Source: Candidatus Cottocaccamicrobium excrementipullorum (GTDB lineage: Bacteria > Bacillota > Clostridia > Lachnospirales > Lachnospiraceae). From it: 64,000 bases of DNA. A model generated the notes under the pieces. The model was given only the letters and a program-made list of their open reading frames with translations, had not been told where the DNA came from and did not search any database. The stretch spans positions 18,238 through 82,237 of the forward strand of contig DVFL01000035.1 of NCBI GenBank assembly GCA_018713255.1, read 5' to 3'. Within the stretch, counting starts at the first letter, position 1. Each line of letters opens with the position of its first letter. Shown in pieces: positions 18,424 to 27,935 of the stretch. A program made the translations under genes and the position numbers.

Positions 18424-18452
18424 ATTATAAAATGGGGGTTAACAGAAGTCAA
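18424..18452 (-). promoter_or_regulatory. Sigma-A promoter of the AraC gene
   Basis: Minus strand TTGACT (18452-18447), 17-bp spacer, TATAAT (18429-18424). An imperfect palindrome with CCCCCAT and ATGGGGG arms at about 18408-18437 overlaps the -10 box and start site and may be a second regulator site. Confidence 0.75.
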
Positions 18453-18509
18453 CACAGAAGTTGGCTGATGTGAGGCGCCCCAAAATACATCCAGAAGGGA
18501 GCACAGATT

Positions 18510-19871
18510 ATGACTGAAATGAATGAAAACAACTTCAATGACATCCGCAGCCCAGAAGAAAATCCAGGGGACCAGACAAGGAAAGCGCCTGAAAAGCCTA
18601 ACTCATCATCAAAAAGATGGGGAACGCTGATTGGGATGGGAGCAGTATTCGGCCTCGTCGCCGGCGGCGTTATGTGGGGAGTAAACACCATTGGCAGTCA
18701 AGTCTATCCGCAGCGGCAGATTGCTGCCACAGAAACCTTAAGCGCCGCAGATTCTTCTGCAGGAAGTCAAAACAGCAGCGGAAACCAATCCGGCGATTCT
18801 TCCTCATCCGCCAGCACGGAGGATAAGGGGAGCGTTGCAGCAGTTGCTAAAAACGCCATGCCATCGGTGGTTACCATCTCCACCTTATCGGTTGAAGAAA
18901 TGCGCAGCTTTTTCGGCGGAACTCAGCAGTTTGAAGTAGAAGGCGCCGGCACCGGCGTAATTGTGGGAACGAACGATACTGAACTGCTCATTGCCACCAA
19001 CAACCATGTAGTGGAAGGAGCCCGCAGTCTTTCTGTCGGCTTCATTGATGAAACAACTGCAGCCGGCGAAATAAAAGGAACTGATGTAAACAATGATCTG
19101 GCGGTGGTAGCCGTCAAACTTTCTGACATTCCCGATGAAACAATGGATCAAATCAAGGTTGCTGTCATCGGAGACTCCGATGATCTGGTTCTTGGGGAAC
19201 AGGTTGTTGCCATCGGCAACGCTTTAGGCTATGGACAATCTGTAACCAGTGGATACGTAAGCGCCCTCAACCGAGATTTAACCCTTACCGATGAAAGCGG
19301 AAACACCATTAATTCCACCGGCCTGATTCAGACCGACGCCGCCATTAACCCCGGCAACAGCGGCGGAGCTTTGCTGAATATGAAAGGTGAACTGATTGGA
19401 ATCAACGAGGCGAAAACCGGTTCCACCAACGGCACCTCTGTAGATAACATCGGCTTTGCCATTCCCATCGACAAGGCAGAGTCCAGCTTAAAAGAGCTGA
19501 TGAACCTGCCCACCCGAGAAAAAGTGGGCGAAGATCAGGCCTCCTTCCTGGGCATTCAGGGACAAACTGTTCCTTCAGATGTAACCCAGCTTTACGGAAT
19601 TCCCGGCGGCGTGATTGTAGCATCTGTAACTGAAGACGGCCCCGCAGCCAATGCCGGCGTTCTCCAGGGAGATATTATTACCGCCTTTGACGGGCGTTCT
19701 GTAGCCAGCATGGAACAGCTCCAGGATACCCTGCAGTACTACGCAGCAGGAGAAACGGTAACCATAACGGTGCAGCGTCGGGATGACAAGGGAAGCTATC
19801 AGTCCGTCTCCCTCTCTATTATCCTTGGATCTGCAAAAGAAGCTAATCAGTCCTCTTCCCAGTCCAATTAA
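18510..19871 (+). CDS. htrA: HtrA/DegP-type serine protease with PDZ domain
   Basis: A 453-residue membrane-anchored quality-control protease. An N-terminal cytoplasmic stretch (1-35) precedes one membrane helix (WGTLIGMGAVFGLVAGG, about 37-60) and a Ser/Gly-rich linker. The trypsin-like domain has the catalytic triad in NNHVVEGA (His), NNDLAVVAV (Asp) and GNSGGALLN (Ser). A single C-terminal PDZ domain (about 345-440) includes GVIVASVTEDGPAANAGVLQGDII. AAGGGAG precedes the start. It acts outside the membrane on misfolded proteins. It is divergent from the AraC gene and ends at a strong shared terminator. Confidence 0.95.
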   Translation: MTEMNENNFNDIRSPEENPGDQTRKAPEKPNSSSKRWGTLIGMGAVFGLVAGGVMWGVNTIGSQVYPQRQIAATETLSAADSSAGSQNSSGNQSGDSSSSASTEDKGSVAAVAKNAMPSVVTISTLSVEEMRSFFGGTQQFEVEGAGTGVIVGTNDTELLIATNNHVVEGARSLSVGFIDETTAAGEIKGTDVNNDLAVVAVKLSDIPDETMDQIKVAVIGDSDDLVLGEQVVAIGNALGYGQSVTSGYVSALNRDLTLTDESGNTINSTGLIQTDAAINPGNSGGALLNMKGELIGINEAKTGSTNGTSVDNIGFAIPIDKAESSLKELMNLPTREKVGEDQASFLGIQGQTVPSDVTQLYGIPGGVIVASVTEDGPAANAGVLQGDIITAFDGRSVASMEQLQDTLQYYAAGETVTITVQRRDDKGSYQSVSLSIILGSAKEANQSSSQSN

Positions 19872-19911
19872 GGTTCAGCAGACTTTTTCCTTTACTGGCA
19901 GAAACAGCAAG

Positions 19912-19952
19912 AAAAACGGCGTGCATTCTAATCTGGAATGCACGCCGTTTTT
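19912..19952. terminator. Bidirectional terminator between htrA and the cohesin-domain gene
   Basis: A perfect 17-bp stem (AAAAACGGCGTGCATTC and complement) with a 7-base loop, flanked by A- and T-runs. Confidence 0.9.
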
Positions 19953-19965
19953 CTCTTTCCATTAA

Positions 19966-21507
19966 TTAAGACAGGTCAATATCAATGAATTCAAAGTCAT
20001 CGTCTTCGTCTTCTTTAGGCTCTTTTTCTTCTTTGGTTCGCTCAGCAGTTTGAGCAGGCGTCGGTTCAGGAGATGCAGATACAGCAGTTTCAATCTGAAC
20101 GACATCCAAATCTTCCATGGGGATTTCTTCAAAATCCCGATCCATCATATTCCACTGAACGACTTCTTGATCATTAGAAGAAGTTTTTGCCTCAGCCTTT
20201 TCTCCAGGATTATCTTCCTCATCCTCTTCGTCCCGCATATAGCGTTCTTCCCGGCTGATCTTCTTTACCGGTTTTCGTTCTGGAAGATCATCCTTGTCGT
20301 TCTCAGGCTTTCTCGGACCATTGCTTCCGTCAGATTTCTTCGAAGCCAACAGCACAATCACAATGATTAACAGTACCACTGCTACTGCAATCAAGGCAAT
20401 AATGATGTAAAGTCTGATCTGGTAATCCTCCAGAAGATTATTGTAATTCTCTGCGAGAGTTACATACTCCTCCTGGCTTGCCTGAGCTGCCGGATCCTGG
20501 AAGTACCGCTGAATCGTCTTCTCCGTCAAATCATACCGGTACAGATTCTTCTCTCCTGCTGCATTGGCCGCATAGAAGATGCAGTACTGATGATCGCTTT
20601 CATTCTCCCAGATCCATCCTGTTACCTCGTGGCCGTCAATGTTAATCTTAGCCTCCACAAAACCTTCTGGAGGAGCAACTCCTTCCTCAGGCTCCAGAAT
20701 GGTGATGGCTTTTGCAGCCGCTTCAAGGCTTACGCCTTCCACCGCTTCAGTCTCAGCAGCAGCCGTCTCTCCGCCTTCGCTCTTGGTAACAGAAATGGTA
20801 TAAGTTTTTACCGTTCCGTCCGGCGCTGTTACCCGAATCGTAACAGTATTCTCTCCCATCTGCAGTCCTTCGCTGCCTTCTACAGTAACGGTGGAACCGT
20901 CTCCCGCCAGAGCCTGAACATCAATGCTCTCCACATCCATGCCTACGTTTGCGGAATAGCTGTCAATGGATGGCGCGAATGCCGGCGTCAAGGTTCCTGG
21001 GGAAATAGAAAGGGCAGTAAGCTGGCCTTCCGCTGCTGTTTCTCCCGTTTCTCCATCTCCGGAAACGGTAATGGTGGAATTTCCTAAATGGTTGATGGTT
21101 ACCATCTGGGCGTTAATATCATATACCTCTTGTGAAGTAATCGTAATCTGGCTGGTCCCTGCTGTCAGGGCCTGAAATTCCATGGAAAATACGATGGTGG
21201 AAGGATCTGCCGCATCCGGACCGCCTCTGGCCCGGAGAGCGCCCGCGCCTCCCTCTACGCTGTTGCCGCTGATAAACTCCAGAGCATTAGCGTCATAAGC
21301 CAGCATTACATCCGCACTGCTTAAGGAGCCGTCGGAAGTGGTGATTTTCATATTTACGGTAATCTGCTGGCCCACAGCGCCGCTGGGGTCAGAAAAGATA
21401 ATATTTCCGCTGGCAGCCATGGATACCAGCAGCCTCGCCGGCATGAATACCGCCAGCATGCACACCAGCAGAACCCCTGCCAGAGCTTTTTTGATTCGTT
21501 CGTTCAT
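19966..21507 (-). CDS. Membrane-anchored cohesin-domain protein with cadherin-like domain
   Basis: A 513-residue surface protein. It has a signal peptide (residues 1-31), then a cohesin-like domain (about 33-150: NIIFSDPSGAVGQQITVNMKI, ADVMLAYDANALEF). A cadherin-like beta-sandwich follows (about 165-242: LTALSISPGTLTPAF, TYTISVTK). Next come a region of unknown fold, a transmembrane helix (LYIIIALIAVAVVLLIIVIV, about 363-385) and a long acidic cytoplasmic tail. Cohesins bind dockerins in cellulosomes, but a single cohesin with a membrane anchor more likely has an adhesion or scaffolding role. No dockerin is visible nearby. The next gene upstream has the same cadherin-like fold at its C-terminus. 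Confidence 0.78.
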   Translation of the reverse strand: MNERIKKALAGVLLVCMLAVFMPARLLVSMAASGNIIFSDPSGAVGQQITVNMKITTSDGSLSSADVMLAYDANALEFISGNSVEGGAGALRARGGPDAADPSTIVFSMEFQALTAGTSQITITSQEVYDINAQMVTINHLGNSTITVSGDGETGETAAEGQLTALSISPGTLTPAFAPSIDSYSANVGMDVESIDVQALAGDGSTVTVEGSEGLQMGENTVTIRVTAPDGTVKTYTISVTKSEGGETAAAETEAVEGVSLEAAAKAITILEPEEGVAPPEGFVEAKINIDGHEVTGWIWENESDHQYCIFYAANAAGEKNLYRYDLTEKTIQRYFQDPAAQASQEEYVTLAENYNNLLEDYQIRLYIIIALIAVAVVLLIIVIVLLASKKSDGSNGPRKPENDKDDLPERKPVKKISREERYMRDEEDEEDNPGEKAEAKTSSNDQEVVQWNMMDRDFEEIPMEDLDVVQIETAVSASPEPTPAQTAERTKEEKEPKEDEDDDFEFIDIDLS

Positions 21508-21567
21508 ATTCCTTATCTCCAGTCTTATGATTATCCTTTGGAGAGCTGAGGAAATGGTTTATTTTCC

Positions 21568-23670
21568 TCAGCCCACAATGGTCACATTGCTTCCTCCAGG
21601 GCCGATTATCTCTCCCGAGCCGCCGGAAGAGGTTCCCGGCGCCCCAGGAGAAGAAGCTCCCGGCCCCTCTGCCGAACCGCCGGGCCCTGCCGTCTGCCCC
21701 GACTGACTTGTGCCGCCGGGAGTGCTTTCTGCCACAGGACCAGACGCGCTTCTGGTAATGCGAACCATGTATTCTCTCACTGCGCCGTTCTGGGCAGTTA
21801 CCTGAATCATCACTTCTGTCAGGTCGCCATTCAGGCTGATGGTTCCCGTTCCGCTGATCTGTGCCGTGCTGTCAATTGCCGAAGCCTGAATAACTACGCT
21901 GTTCACCGAGGTATTTACCGTCACATCATAAACGGAAGTATCCCGGTTAAAGGACGGCGTAATGGCAAATCCATCCACACTGATAGAGGAAAGCTTATTG
22001 TTGGGACTTCCGTCAACAGAGGGAAGTATACAAGGATCTGCCGGCATATTCTGATATACAGGGATAGAAAACTGCAGTGCAGACTGGCGCATATTGGAAG
22101 AATATGCCTCCGCCATTTTCGACCCTTCTGATGCCGCGCCCTGAATGTTCGTCATAAACTGATGCAGGTACAAGCTGCTTCCTTGTACATTAAATTTCTT
22201 CAAATAAAATGTATTCTGGCCTGCCTGGACGTAATTCTGGCCGTACTGACAGGCGCCTCCGATAATGGCCTTATCGATGCTGTTCCAAGGACGCAGATAA
22301 TCTCCCGACTGAGAAGCGTACCATAAGCCCCGCTCCACTGCGGACATGCCGTTGCTGGCATAAGCTTCGAAATTGTAGTAATTATAATAGCCGCTGCTTC
22401 CGCTGATAGATGAGCCGCTTCCGTCAGTGTTCTGCTCCTGAAGAATCATCGCCGCAAGAACGTAAGGACTAACTCCTGACTGACGGGCTGCCTCCATCAA
22501 AATATCCACATAATATGCACTTCGTCCGCTTCCCGAGCTTGAGACCCCTGAAGACCCGGAACTCTGTCCCGGAGAAGAGGAATTGGACGTACTGGTGCTT
22601 CCGTCAGGATTCACCCGGATAATGGTGGTAGCCGCCACCTTCTGTACCTGGTTCTGGCTGATGGACAAGCCGTCTCCTCGATCGCTGACATTCATGCCCG
22701 GCGCCGTTCCTATGGAAATCTCCGGTGAACCGGAGGAGGAACTGCTCTCTCCTGTCCCGCCCGGACCTTGGCCCGACTGAACGGACTGGCTGCTCTCCGC
22801 CTGACTCTCGCCGGGAGAAACCACTGTCCCGCCTTCACTTCCGCTGCCTGGTGAAGTCTGGGCAGTCCCGTTGTTCACGGTAACGCCGGCGTAGGAATCG
22901 CTTACCGGCACAATCCCCTCTAAGAAGGTTCCCTGAACTAAAGCCGCCAGACCTTCTCTGGTATGTACCGCACTGTCATAACTTTGGAGCAGGAACTGAA
23001 AGATATAAGTCTCATTTAAAAAGTTCCTGGGGTCCATATAATAGCGGATAATATCTTCACTGGCCGCCACCCAGCTGCTTCCGTCAAATCCCGGCCAGGT
23101 GGAAGTTCCCCAGTCGTAAGCTCCATCTGCAGTAGATTTCCAAGATGAAATGCTGGAACTGCTCACCAGATTTCGTCCCACCAGGCTCTCATTTTCGATT
23201 ACCGTATTCCAATCCAGTCCCGTGTTAAAGGCGGTAAACACCCACTGGGGATACAGACTGTGAAGCTGACGCAATGCAGGGCGATAAGATTCCGGAAAAC
23301 CCTGCGCGGTAAGATAAGCCTCAAAATCCGAATCCTGGGAATAGGCTGACGCTGTACTTAAATACGCCCCGGACACATAGCCGGTAGACTGAGCTCCGCC
23401 GCTTCCCGTAAAGCGGATCTGATACCATACCGCTCCATCGCTTCCAGTGGTCTGTCCTAAGATGGTGACTCCCGTGCCGTAAGTAAGACGGCCTACCACC
23501 GAATTCCCTGTTCCCGGACCACTCCGCACGTTCAAGGTCGTAGCGGTTACCGTAGCCGCCTGCTCTGCTCCATAGCTTACCGGAACTGAAGAAGGAAATC
23601 CAAAAAAAGCCCCCGCCCCAATGATCACGCTTAAGCCTAATGCCAGGCTTTTTTTCCAATGTTTTTTCAT
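21568..23670 (-). CDS. Secreted SH3b / N-acetylglucosaminidase cell-wall hydrolase
   Basis: A 700-residue exported protein. It has a signal peptide (about 1-35), then a bacterial SH3 domain (about 38-105: TLNVRSGPGTGNSVVG). The catalytic part is a glucosaminidase-like region (about 375-530: YYVDILMEAARQSGVSPYVL, AAMILQEQNT with a candidate acid glutamate, YYNYYNFEAYAS). A cadherin-like domain (about 560-640: LSSISVDGFAITPSFN) and a Gly/Ser/Pro-rich tail follow. Such enzymes cleave GlcNAc-MurNAc bonds in peptidoglycan during remodelling. The second of two adjacent ATGs (23670) is preferred, since AGGAG is 6 bases from it. It probably forms an operon with the cohesin-domain gene 60 bp downstream. 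Confidence 0.85.
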   Translation of the reverse strand: MKKHWKKSLALGLSVIIGAGAFFGFPSSVPVSYGAEQAATVTATTLNVRSGPGTGNSVVGRLTYGTGVTILGQTTGSDGAVWYQIRFTGSGGAQSTGYVSGAYLSTASAYSQDSDFEAYLTAQGFPESYRPALRQLHSLYPQWVFTAFNTGLDWNTVIENESLVGRNLVSSSSISSWKSTADGAYDWGTSTWPGFDGSSWVAASEDIIRYYMDPRNFLNETYIFQFLLQSYDSAVHTREGLAALVQGTFLEGIVPVSDSYAGVTVNNGTAQTSPGSGSEGGTVVSPGESQAESSQSVQSGQGPGGTGESSSSSGSPEISIGTAPGMNVSDRGDGLSISQNQVQKVAATTIIRVNPDGSTSTSNSSSPGQSSGSSGVSSSGSGRSAYYVDILMEAARQSGVSPYVLAAMILQEQNTDGSGSSISGSSGYYNYYNFEAYASNGMSAVERGLWYASQSGDYLRPWNSIDKAIIGGACQYGQNYVQAGQNTFYLKKFNVQGSSLYLHQFMTNIQGAASEGSKMAEAYSSNMRQSALQFSIPVYQNMPADPCILPSVDGSPNNKLSSISVDGFAITPSFNRDTSVYDVTVNTSVNSVVIQASAIDSTAQISGTGTISLNGDLTEVMIQVTAQNGAVREYMVRITRSASGPVAESTPGGTSQSGQTAGPGGSAEGPGASSPGAPGTSSGGSGEIIGPGGSNVTIVG

Positions 23671-23805
23671 CATACACTCCTGTATGTTTTCCTTGCAGTC
23701 AAATTAAATTTCGTCGGCGGCATCTGCAAACTGACATCAGCTTCCGCCGTCCAGCAAAAGCTCCCATTTCAACAGGGAAAATCGCTGGAAATATACACCT
23801 TATTT

Positions 23806-23834
23806 ATTATAATGAGAAACTTCCTCTCCGTCAA
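23806..23834 (-). promoter_or_regulatory. Sigma-A promoter of the glucosaminidase/cohesin pair
   Basis: Minus strand TTGACG (23834-23829), 17-bp spacer, TATAAT (23811-23806). Confidence 0.75.
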
Positions 23835-23879
23835 TAACATCAAAAAAAGTTCACATTCATACTGCAATTCGTAAGAAAA

Positions 23880-23922
23880 AGTTAAGGCCCCGCTCAGCAC
23901 AAATACTGAGCAGGGCCTTAAC
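23880..23922 (-). terminator. Terminator of the Na+ decarboxylase operon
   Basis: GTTAAGGCCC..GCTCAG arms form a stem of about 17 bp with one mismatch, followed on the minus strand by TTTTTC. It lies about 50 bp after the last gene of the operon. Confidence 0.85.
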
Positions 23923-23973
23923 TGTTATCTTACGATGTTGAGACCAAATGGAATTTACCCCAACATCAACATT

Positions 23974-25386
23974 TTATACAGGATATGCCTTATTCGTCTT
24001 GTCTGCAGCCGTCTGATCTACCTTAGTCTGCTGCGCTTCCCGGTACTGGAAGAACTCTTTTGCCACAGCGGGGAACAGAGCATAAGATAAAACATCCTCA
24101 TCCTGCTGCTTCCACTGAGCGCATTCTTTCTCAAATTTCGGAAGCTGAGGCTCAATCAGATCTGCAGGTCTGCAGGTGATGGGCTTTGCATCACCGATGA
24201 TCTTCTTCTGTACTTCTGGATTAAACGGCTTAACCGTCTGTCCAAATTCACCCATCATGATTTTCTTGGATTCCTTCGGCACCATCTTATACCGCTCGCC
24301 GGAAATAACGTTCAACACTGCCTGCGTACCTACAATCTGGGAAGAAGGAGTAACCAGCGGCGGCTCGCCGAAGTCCTTGCGCACTCTCGGAATTTCCTCC
24401 AGAACCGCCTGATATTTGTCTTCCTGCCCGGCTTCTTTCAGCTGGCTTACCAGGTTAGAAAGCATGCCGCCGGGAACCTGATACTGCAAGGTCTTAATGT
24501 TAACCCCCAGAACCTTAGGATTCAGCAGGCCGCTCTTTAATGCCTCTTCCCGGATCGGACGGAAATACTCCGCAATATCTACCAGAAGGTTCAGATCATA
24601 GCCTGTATCATAAGGGGTTCCTTTAAGGGTTTCAACCATAACCTCAGTGGCCGGCTGGCTGGTGCCCAGAGCCAGAGGAGACATGGCGCAGTCAATAATG
24701 TCGCAGCCTGCTTCCACTGCCTTTAAGTAGGTCATGGAAGCCACGCCGGAAGTATAATGGGTATGCAGGTCAATGGGAAGGGAGGTTCCTTCCTTCAGAG
24801 CCCGAACCAGCTCATCTGCTGCATAAGGGGTCAAAAGACCGGCCATATCCTTGATGCACAGGGAATCTGCCCCCATCTCTTCAATTCTTCTGGCAATATC
24901 CTTCCAGTAATCCAGAGTATATGCATCACCCAGAGTATAGCAAAGAGCAATCTGGGCATGTCCTTTTTCCTTCTTTGTGGCCTTTACTGCAGTTTCCAGA
25001 TTTCGAATATCGTTCAGACAGTCGAAAATACGAATAATATCAATACCATTGGCGATGGATTTCTGCACGAAATATTCTACCACATCGTCTGCATAATGAT
25101 TATATCCCAGAATATTCTGACCGCGGAACAGCATCTGCAGTTTCGTATGCTTGAATCCTGCTCTTAACTTTCTCAGTCTCTCCCAGGGATCTTCCTTTAA
25201 GAAACGAAGGCAGGCATCAAAGGTTGCACCGCCCCAGCACTCTACTGCGTGATAGCCTACCTGATCCATCTTATCTACGATGGGCAGCATCTGCTCGGTA
25301 GTCATTCTGGTGGCAAGTAAGGACTGATGAGCGTCACGAAGGACCGTCTCCACAATCTTTACCGGCTTTTTCTCTATCTCAGCCAT
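23974..25386 (-). CDS. oadA: Oxaloacetate decarboxylase alpha-type carboxyltransferase, without biotin domain
   Basis: A 470-residue TIM-barrel carboxyltransferase that moves CO2 from oxaloacetate to biotin. Family marks are VETVLRDAHQSLLATR (metal-site aspartate), ECWGGATFDACLRFL, MLFRGQNILGY, CIKDMAGLLTP with the biotin-accepting lysine, and the metal ligands in DLHTHYTSG. The full-length OadA of other bacteria has a C-terminal biotinyl domain (about 590 residues in all); this one stops before it, so it must use the separate biotin carrier in the same operon. ATG at 25386 has AGGAGG 8 bases upstream. It is the last gene of the operon. Confidence 0.9.
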   Translation of the reverse strand: MAEIEKKPVKIVETVLRDAHQSLLATRMTTEQMLPIVDKMDQVGYHAVECWGGATFDACLRFLKEDPWERLRKLRAGFKHTKLQMLFRGQNILGYNHYADDVVEYFVQKSIANGIDIIRIFDCLNDIRNLETAVKATKKEKGHAQIALCYTLGDAYTLDYWKDIARRIEEMGADSLCIKDMAGLLTPYAADELVRALKEGTSLPIDLHTHYTSGVASMTYLKAVEAGCDIIDCAMSPLALGTSQPATEVMVETLKGTPYDTGYDLNLLVDIAEYFRPIREEALKSGLLNPKVLGVNIKTLQYQVPGGMLSNLVSQLKEAGQEDKYQAVLEEIPRVRKDFGEPPLVTPSSQIVGTQAVLNVISGERYKMVPKESKKIMMGEFGQTVKPFNPEVQKKIIGDAKPITCRPADLIEPQLPKFEKECAQWKQQDEDVLSYALFPAVAKEFFQYREAQQTKVDQTAADKTNKAYPV

Positions 25387-25424
25387 TGTCATTTCCTCCT
25401 AATAAAATTCTGATTTTTGCCGGC

Positions 25425-26570
25425 TTATACGCCGAAAATCGCCATAAATGCGCCTGCCGCTACTGCCGTACCGATTACACCGGCTACGTTGGGACCCATG
25501 GCATGCATTAACAGGAAGTTGGTCGGATCTGCCTCAGAACCAACCTTCTGGGAAACCCGGGCTGCCATGGGCACTGCAGATACGCCCGCCGAACCAATCA
25601 GCGGATTCACCTTGCCGCCGGTCGCCTTGCACATCAGCTTGCCTAACAGCACGCCTCCTGCAGTTCCCACTGCAAACGCTACAAGACCCAGGAAAACGAT
25701 CTTCAATGTATCTGCATTCAGGAAAGCCTCTGCGCTGGTGGATGCACCAACAGAAGTTCCCAGCAGAATAACCACCGTATACATCATAGCATTGGACGCC
25801 GTCTCCGTCAGATACTTTACTACGCCGCACTCTTTAAACAGATTGCCTAACATCAGCATACCTACCAGAGGCGCCGTAGAAGGCAGAATCAGACATACAA
25901 CCGTTGTTACAATGACGGGGAAGAGAATCTTCTCCAGCTTGGAAACAGGACGAAGCTGCTCCATCTTGATCTTCCGCTCTTCTTCTGTCGTCAACGCCTT
26001 CATAATCGGCGGCTGAATAATGGGAACCAGAGCCATATAAGAGTATGCTGCCACGGCGATCGGACCCATAAGACTCGACTGTCCTAACTTTCCTGCCAGG
26101 AAAATAGAAGTAGGTCCGTCAGCTCCGCCGATAATGGAAATCGCTGCCGCTGCCCGTCCATTAAAGCCCATAAGAATAGCAAGAAAATACGCAGCATAAA
26201 TTCCCAGCTGTGCCGCAGCTCCCAGCAGAAAGCTCTGAGGATTAGCAATCAGCGGACCAAAGTCCGTCATGGCGCCTACTCCCATGAAAATCAGAGAGGG
26301 CAGAATACTCCACTCATCCAACTGGAAGAAATACCAGAGAAGACCTCCCGTGCCGTTTGAAGATTCTTCAGGAGACATCATAATATCCGGATAAATGTTA
26401 ACCAGAAGCATACCGAAGGCAATGGGCACCAGCAAAAGGGGCTCAAAGCCTTTTTTGATCGCCAGATATAGGAACAAAAATGCAACTGCGATCATCACGA
26501 AGTTACCCCAGGTTAAATTGAAAAATGCCATCTGATGAAGAAGGTTATTAAAGGTACTGCCTAAATCCAT
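25425..26570 (-). CDS. oadB: Na+-translocating decarboxylase beta subunit
   Basis: A 381-residue polytopic membrane protein. It accepts carboxybiotin, releases CO2 and exports Na+. The family signature [17 protein letters not shown] and the second core [36 protein letters not shown] are present, with about nine membrane helices. The start at 26570 (MDLGSTF) has GGAGG 8 bases upstream, so upstream in-frame ATGs are rejected. A small 7-bp hairpin (about 26590-26612) lies between the biotin carrier gene and this one and may affect mRNA processing. The family name (OadB, MmdB or GcdB) cannot be decided from the sequence. Confidence 0.93.
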   Translation of the reverse strand: MDLGSTFNNLLHQMAFFNLTWGNFVMIAVAFLFLYLAIKKGFEPLLLVPIAFGMLLVNIYPDIMMSPEESSNGTGGLLWYFFQLDEWSILPSLIFMGVGAMTDFGPLIANPQSFLLGAAAQLGIYAAYFLAILMGFNGRAAAAISIIGGADGPTSIFLAGKLGQSSLMGPIAVAAYSYMALVPIIQPPIMKALTTEEERKIKMEQLRPVSKLEKILFPVIVTTVVCLILPSTAPLVGMLMLGNLFKECGVVKYLTETASNAMMYTVVILLGTSVGASTSAEAFLNADTLKIVFLGLVAFAVGTAGGVLLGKLMCKATGGKVNPLIGSAGVSAVPMAARVSQKVGSEADPTNFLLMHAMGPNVAGVIGTAVAAGAFMAIFGV

Positions 26571-26622
26571 GTTTAATCCCTCCATCCGGAACGCATCGTA
26601 ATTCAATGCGTTTCTTTTTCTT

Positions 26623-27051
26623 TTAGTTTAATGTAGCAAGTACTGCTCCGGACTCTACGGAATCTCCGGTGGATACATTCACAGTGGCAATGGTGCCGTC
26701 CTGAGGAGCAACAATATCATTTTCCATCTTCATTGCTTCCAGAACCAGAATCGCCTCGCCCTTCTTTACTGCCTGACCAGGGGCTACCTTTACTCCCAGA
26801 ACCTTACCTGGCATAGGAGCAGTTACAGAAACAGCGCCAGGTGTTCCAGCTGCTGCAGGTGCCGGTGCCGGTGCTGGTGCTGGAGCTGGTGCCTGCGCAG
26901 GAGCGGGGGCTGGTGCTGGTGCAGGAGCTGGCGCAGCCTGAACTACAGGAGCCACAGGTCTTGCAACAGGAGCAGCTGCCGCTGCAGTAACACCTTCTTC
27001 AACAGTAACAACGTAAGCGTTTCCATTTACGGTAATGGTATAAGTTTTCAT
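26623..27051 (-). CDS. Biotin carrier subunit of the Na+ decarboxylase
   Basis: A 142-residue protein. A short N-terminal beta region ([20 protein letters not shown]) is joined by a flexible Ala-Pro linker (about 25-70) to a biotinyl domain with the EAMKMEN motif, whose central lysine carries biotin. It shuttles CO2 from the carboxyltransferases to the membrane beta subunit. AGGAGG precedes the start. It is the only biotin carrier visible in the operon, which has two carboxyltransferases. Confidence 0.94.
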   Translation of the reverse strand: MKTYTITVNGNAYVVTVEEGVTAAAAAPVARPVAPVVQAAPAPAPAPAPAPAQAPAPAPAPAPAPAAAGTPGAVSVTAPMPGKVLGVKVAPGQAVKKGEAILVLEAMKMENDIVAPQDGTIATVNVSTGDSVESGAVLATLN

Positions 27052-27111
27052 ATAATAAATCCTCCTAAAATATAATTGAATCAGATTATTTTCCTTATCT
27101 TCTGCAGCCGC

Positions 27112-27918
27112 TTATTTCCATCTGGAACCAGGCTTGCGCTTAATGGAACGAACCACCAGTCCATCTGCCGGCGTATCAGTATATGCTGCAATCGCCGCGG
27201 TAATTACGCTGACCAGCTCAAGATCATTAACCAAATTCTCTTCAGCAGCCACAGCCGCCATCATTCCAGCTACCAAGGCCGGATCAATTTCTTCCGCCGC
27301 AGCAGATGCTGCTGCAGGAGCAGCCGCAGAAACTGGCTTCTGTTCTTCTGCTTTGCCAGCATTGTGTCTCTTTTCCCAGGCATTGATATATTTGAACCGG
27401 CTGATCAGGAAGCTGATGAAAATCAGAACAATAAATACCGTTCCCATACCAATAATGGTATGAACTGCCGCCCGGCTCATGTTGTCAGCCAGGGAGTACT
27501 GGGGCGTAAATTCCATGCTGGTCAACGCGCCCTGACGGTTGCTGATAATGGTAACCACCACTGGGCACCGTTCAAACTGAGCATCTATTTCAGCCGTATA
27601 CTCACCATCTTCGTAAGAAACAGCTACATTATTTACCTCGATCAGGCTGCCGACTTCTTCTTTGTTGGACATCCAGTTTTCAAGGCTGTTTACCATGTCA
27701 GTATTGTCATTGTACTCGTACTGTTGAATCATGGTCTCAATATCGGCATCGGAATATCCCGCCAGCTCCTGGAGAACCGCCTGAGAACCAGCCATCAGAT
27801 TTGATTCCATCATGGGGTCCAGGCTGCTTTCTTCTTCATTCTGGGACGCACATCCCGCCAGAGACCCTAAGCACAGCGCCAGGGCAGCAGCAGCGAATAA
27901 CTTTCTTTTTAATTTCAT
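27112..27918 (-). CDS. OadG-family gamma/delta subunit as a lipoprotein
   Basis: A 268-residue protein. It begins with a lipoprotein signal (LFAAAALALCLGSLAGC, lipobox cysteine at about 23) and an extracytoplasmic domain (about 25-145). One membrane helix follows (TIIGMGTVFIVLIFISFLIS, about 155-175) and a cytoplasmic Ala-rich linker. The C-terminal motif VITAAIAAYTDTPADGLVVRSIKR is typical of Oad gamma / Mmd delta subunits. Such subunits hold the carboxyltransferase to the membrane pump. The lipoprotein front half is larger than the usual short gamma subunit. Confidence 0.87.
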   Translation of the reverse strand: MKLKRKLFAAAALALCLGSLAGCASQNEEESSLDPMMESNLMAGSQAVLQELAGYSDADIETMIQQYEYNDNTDMVNSLENWMSNKEEVGSLIEVNNVAVSYEDGEYTAEIDAQFERCPVVVTIISNRQGALTSMEFTPQYSLADNMSRAAVHTIIGMGTVFIVLIFISFLISRFKYINAWEKRHNAGKAEEQKPVSAAAPAAASAAAEEIDPALVAGMMAAVAAEENLVNDLELVSVITAAIAAYTDTPADGLVVRSIKRKPGSRWK

Positions 27919-27935
27919 TCTGCGTCACCTCATTC

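Noticed and set aside
26588..26615. Possible terminator between the biotin carrier and beta subunit genes
   Set aside because: The stem is only 7 bp and no T-run follows; the five genes clearly form one operon.
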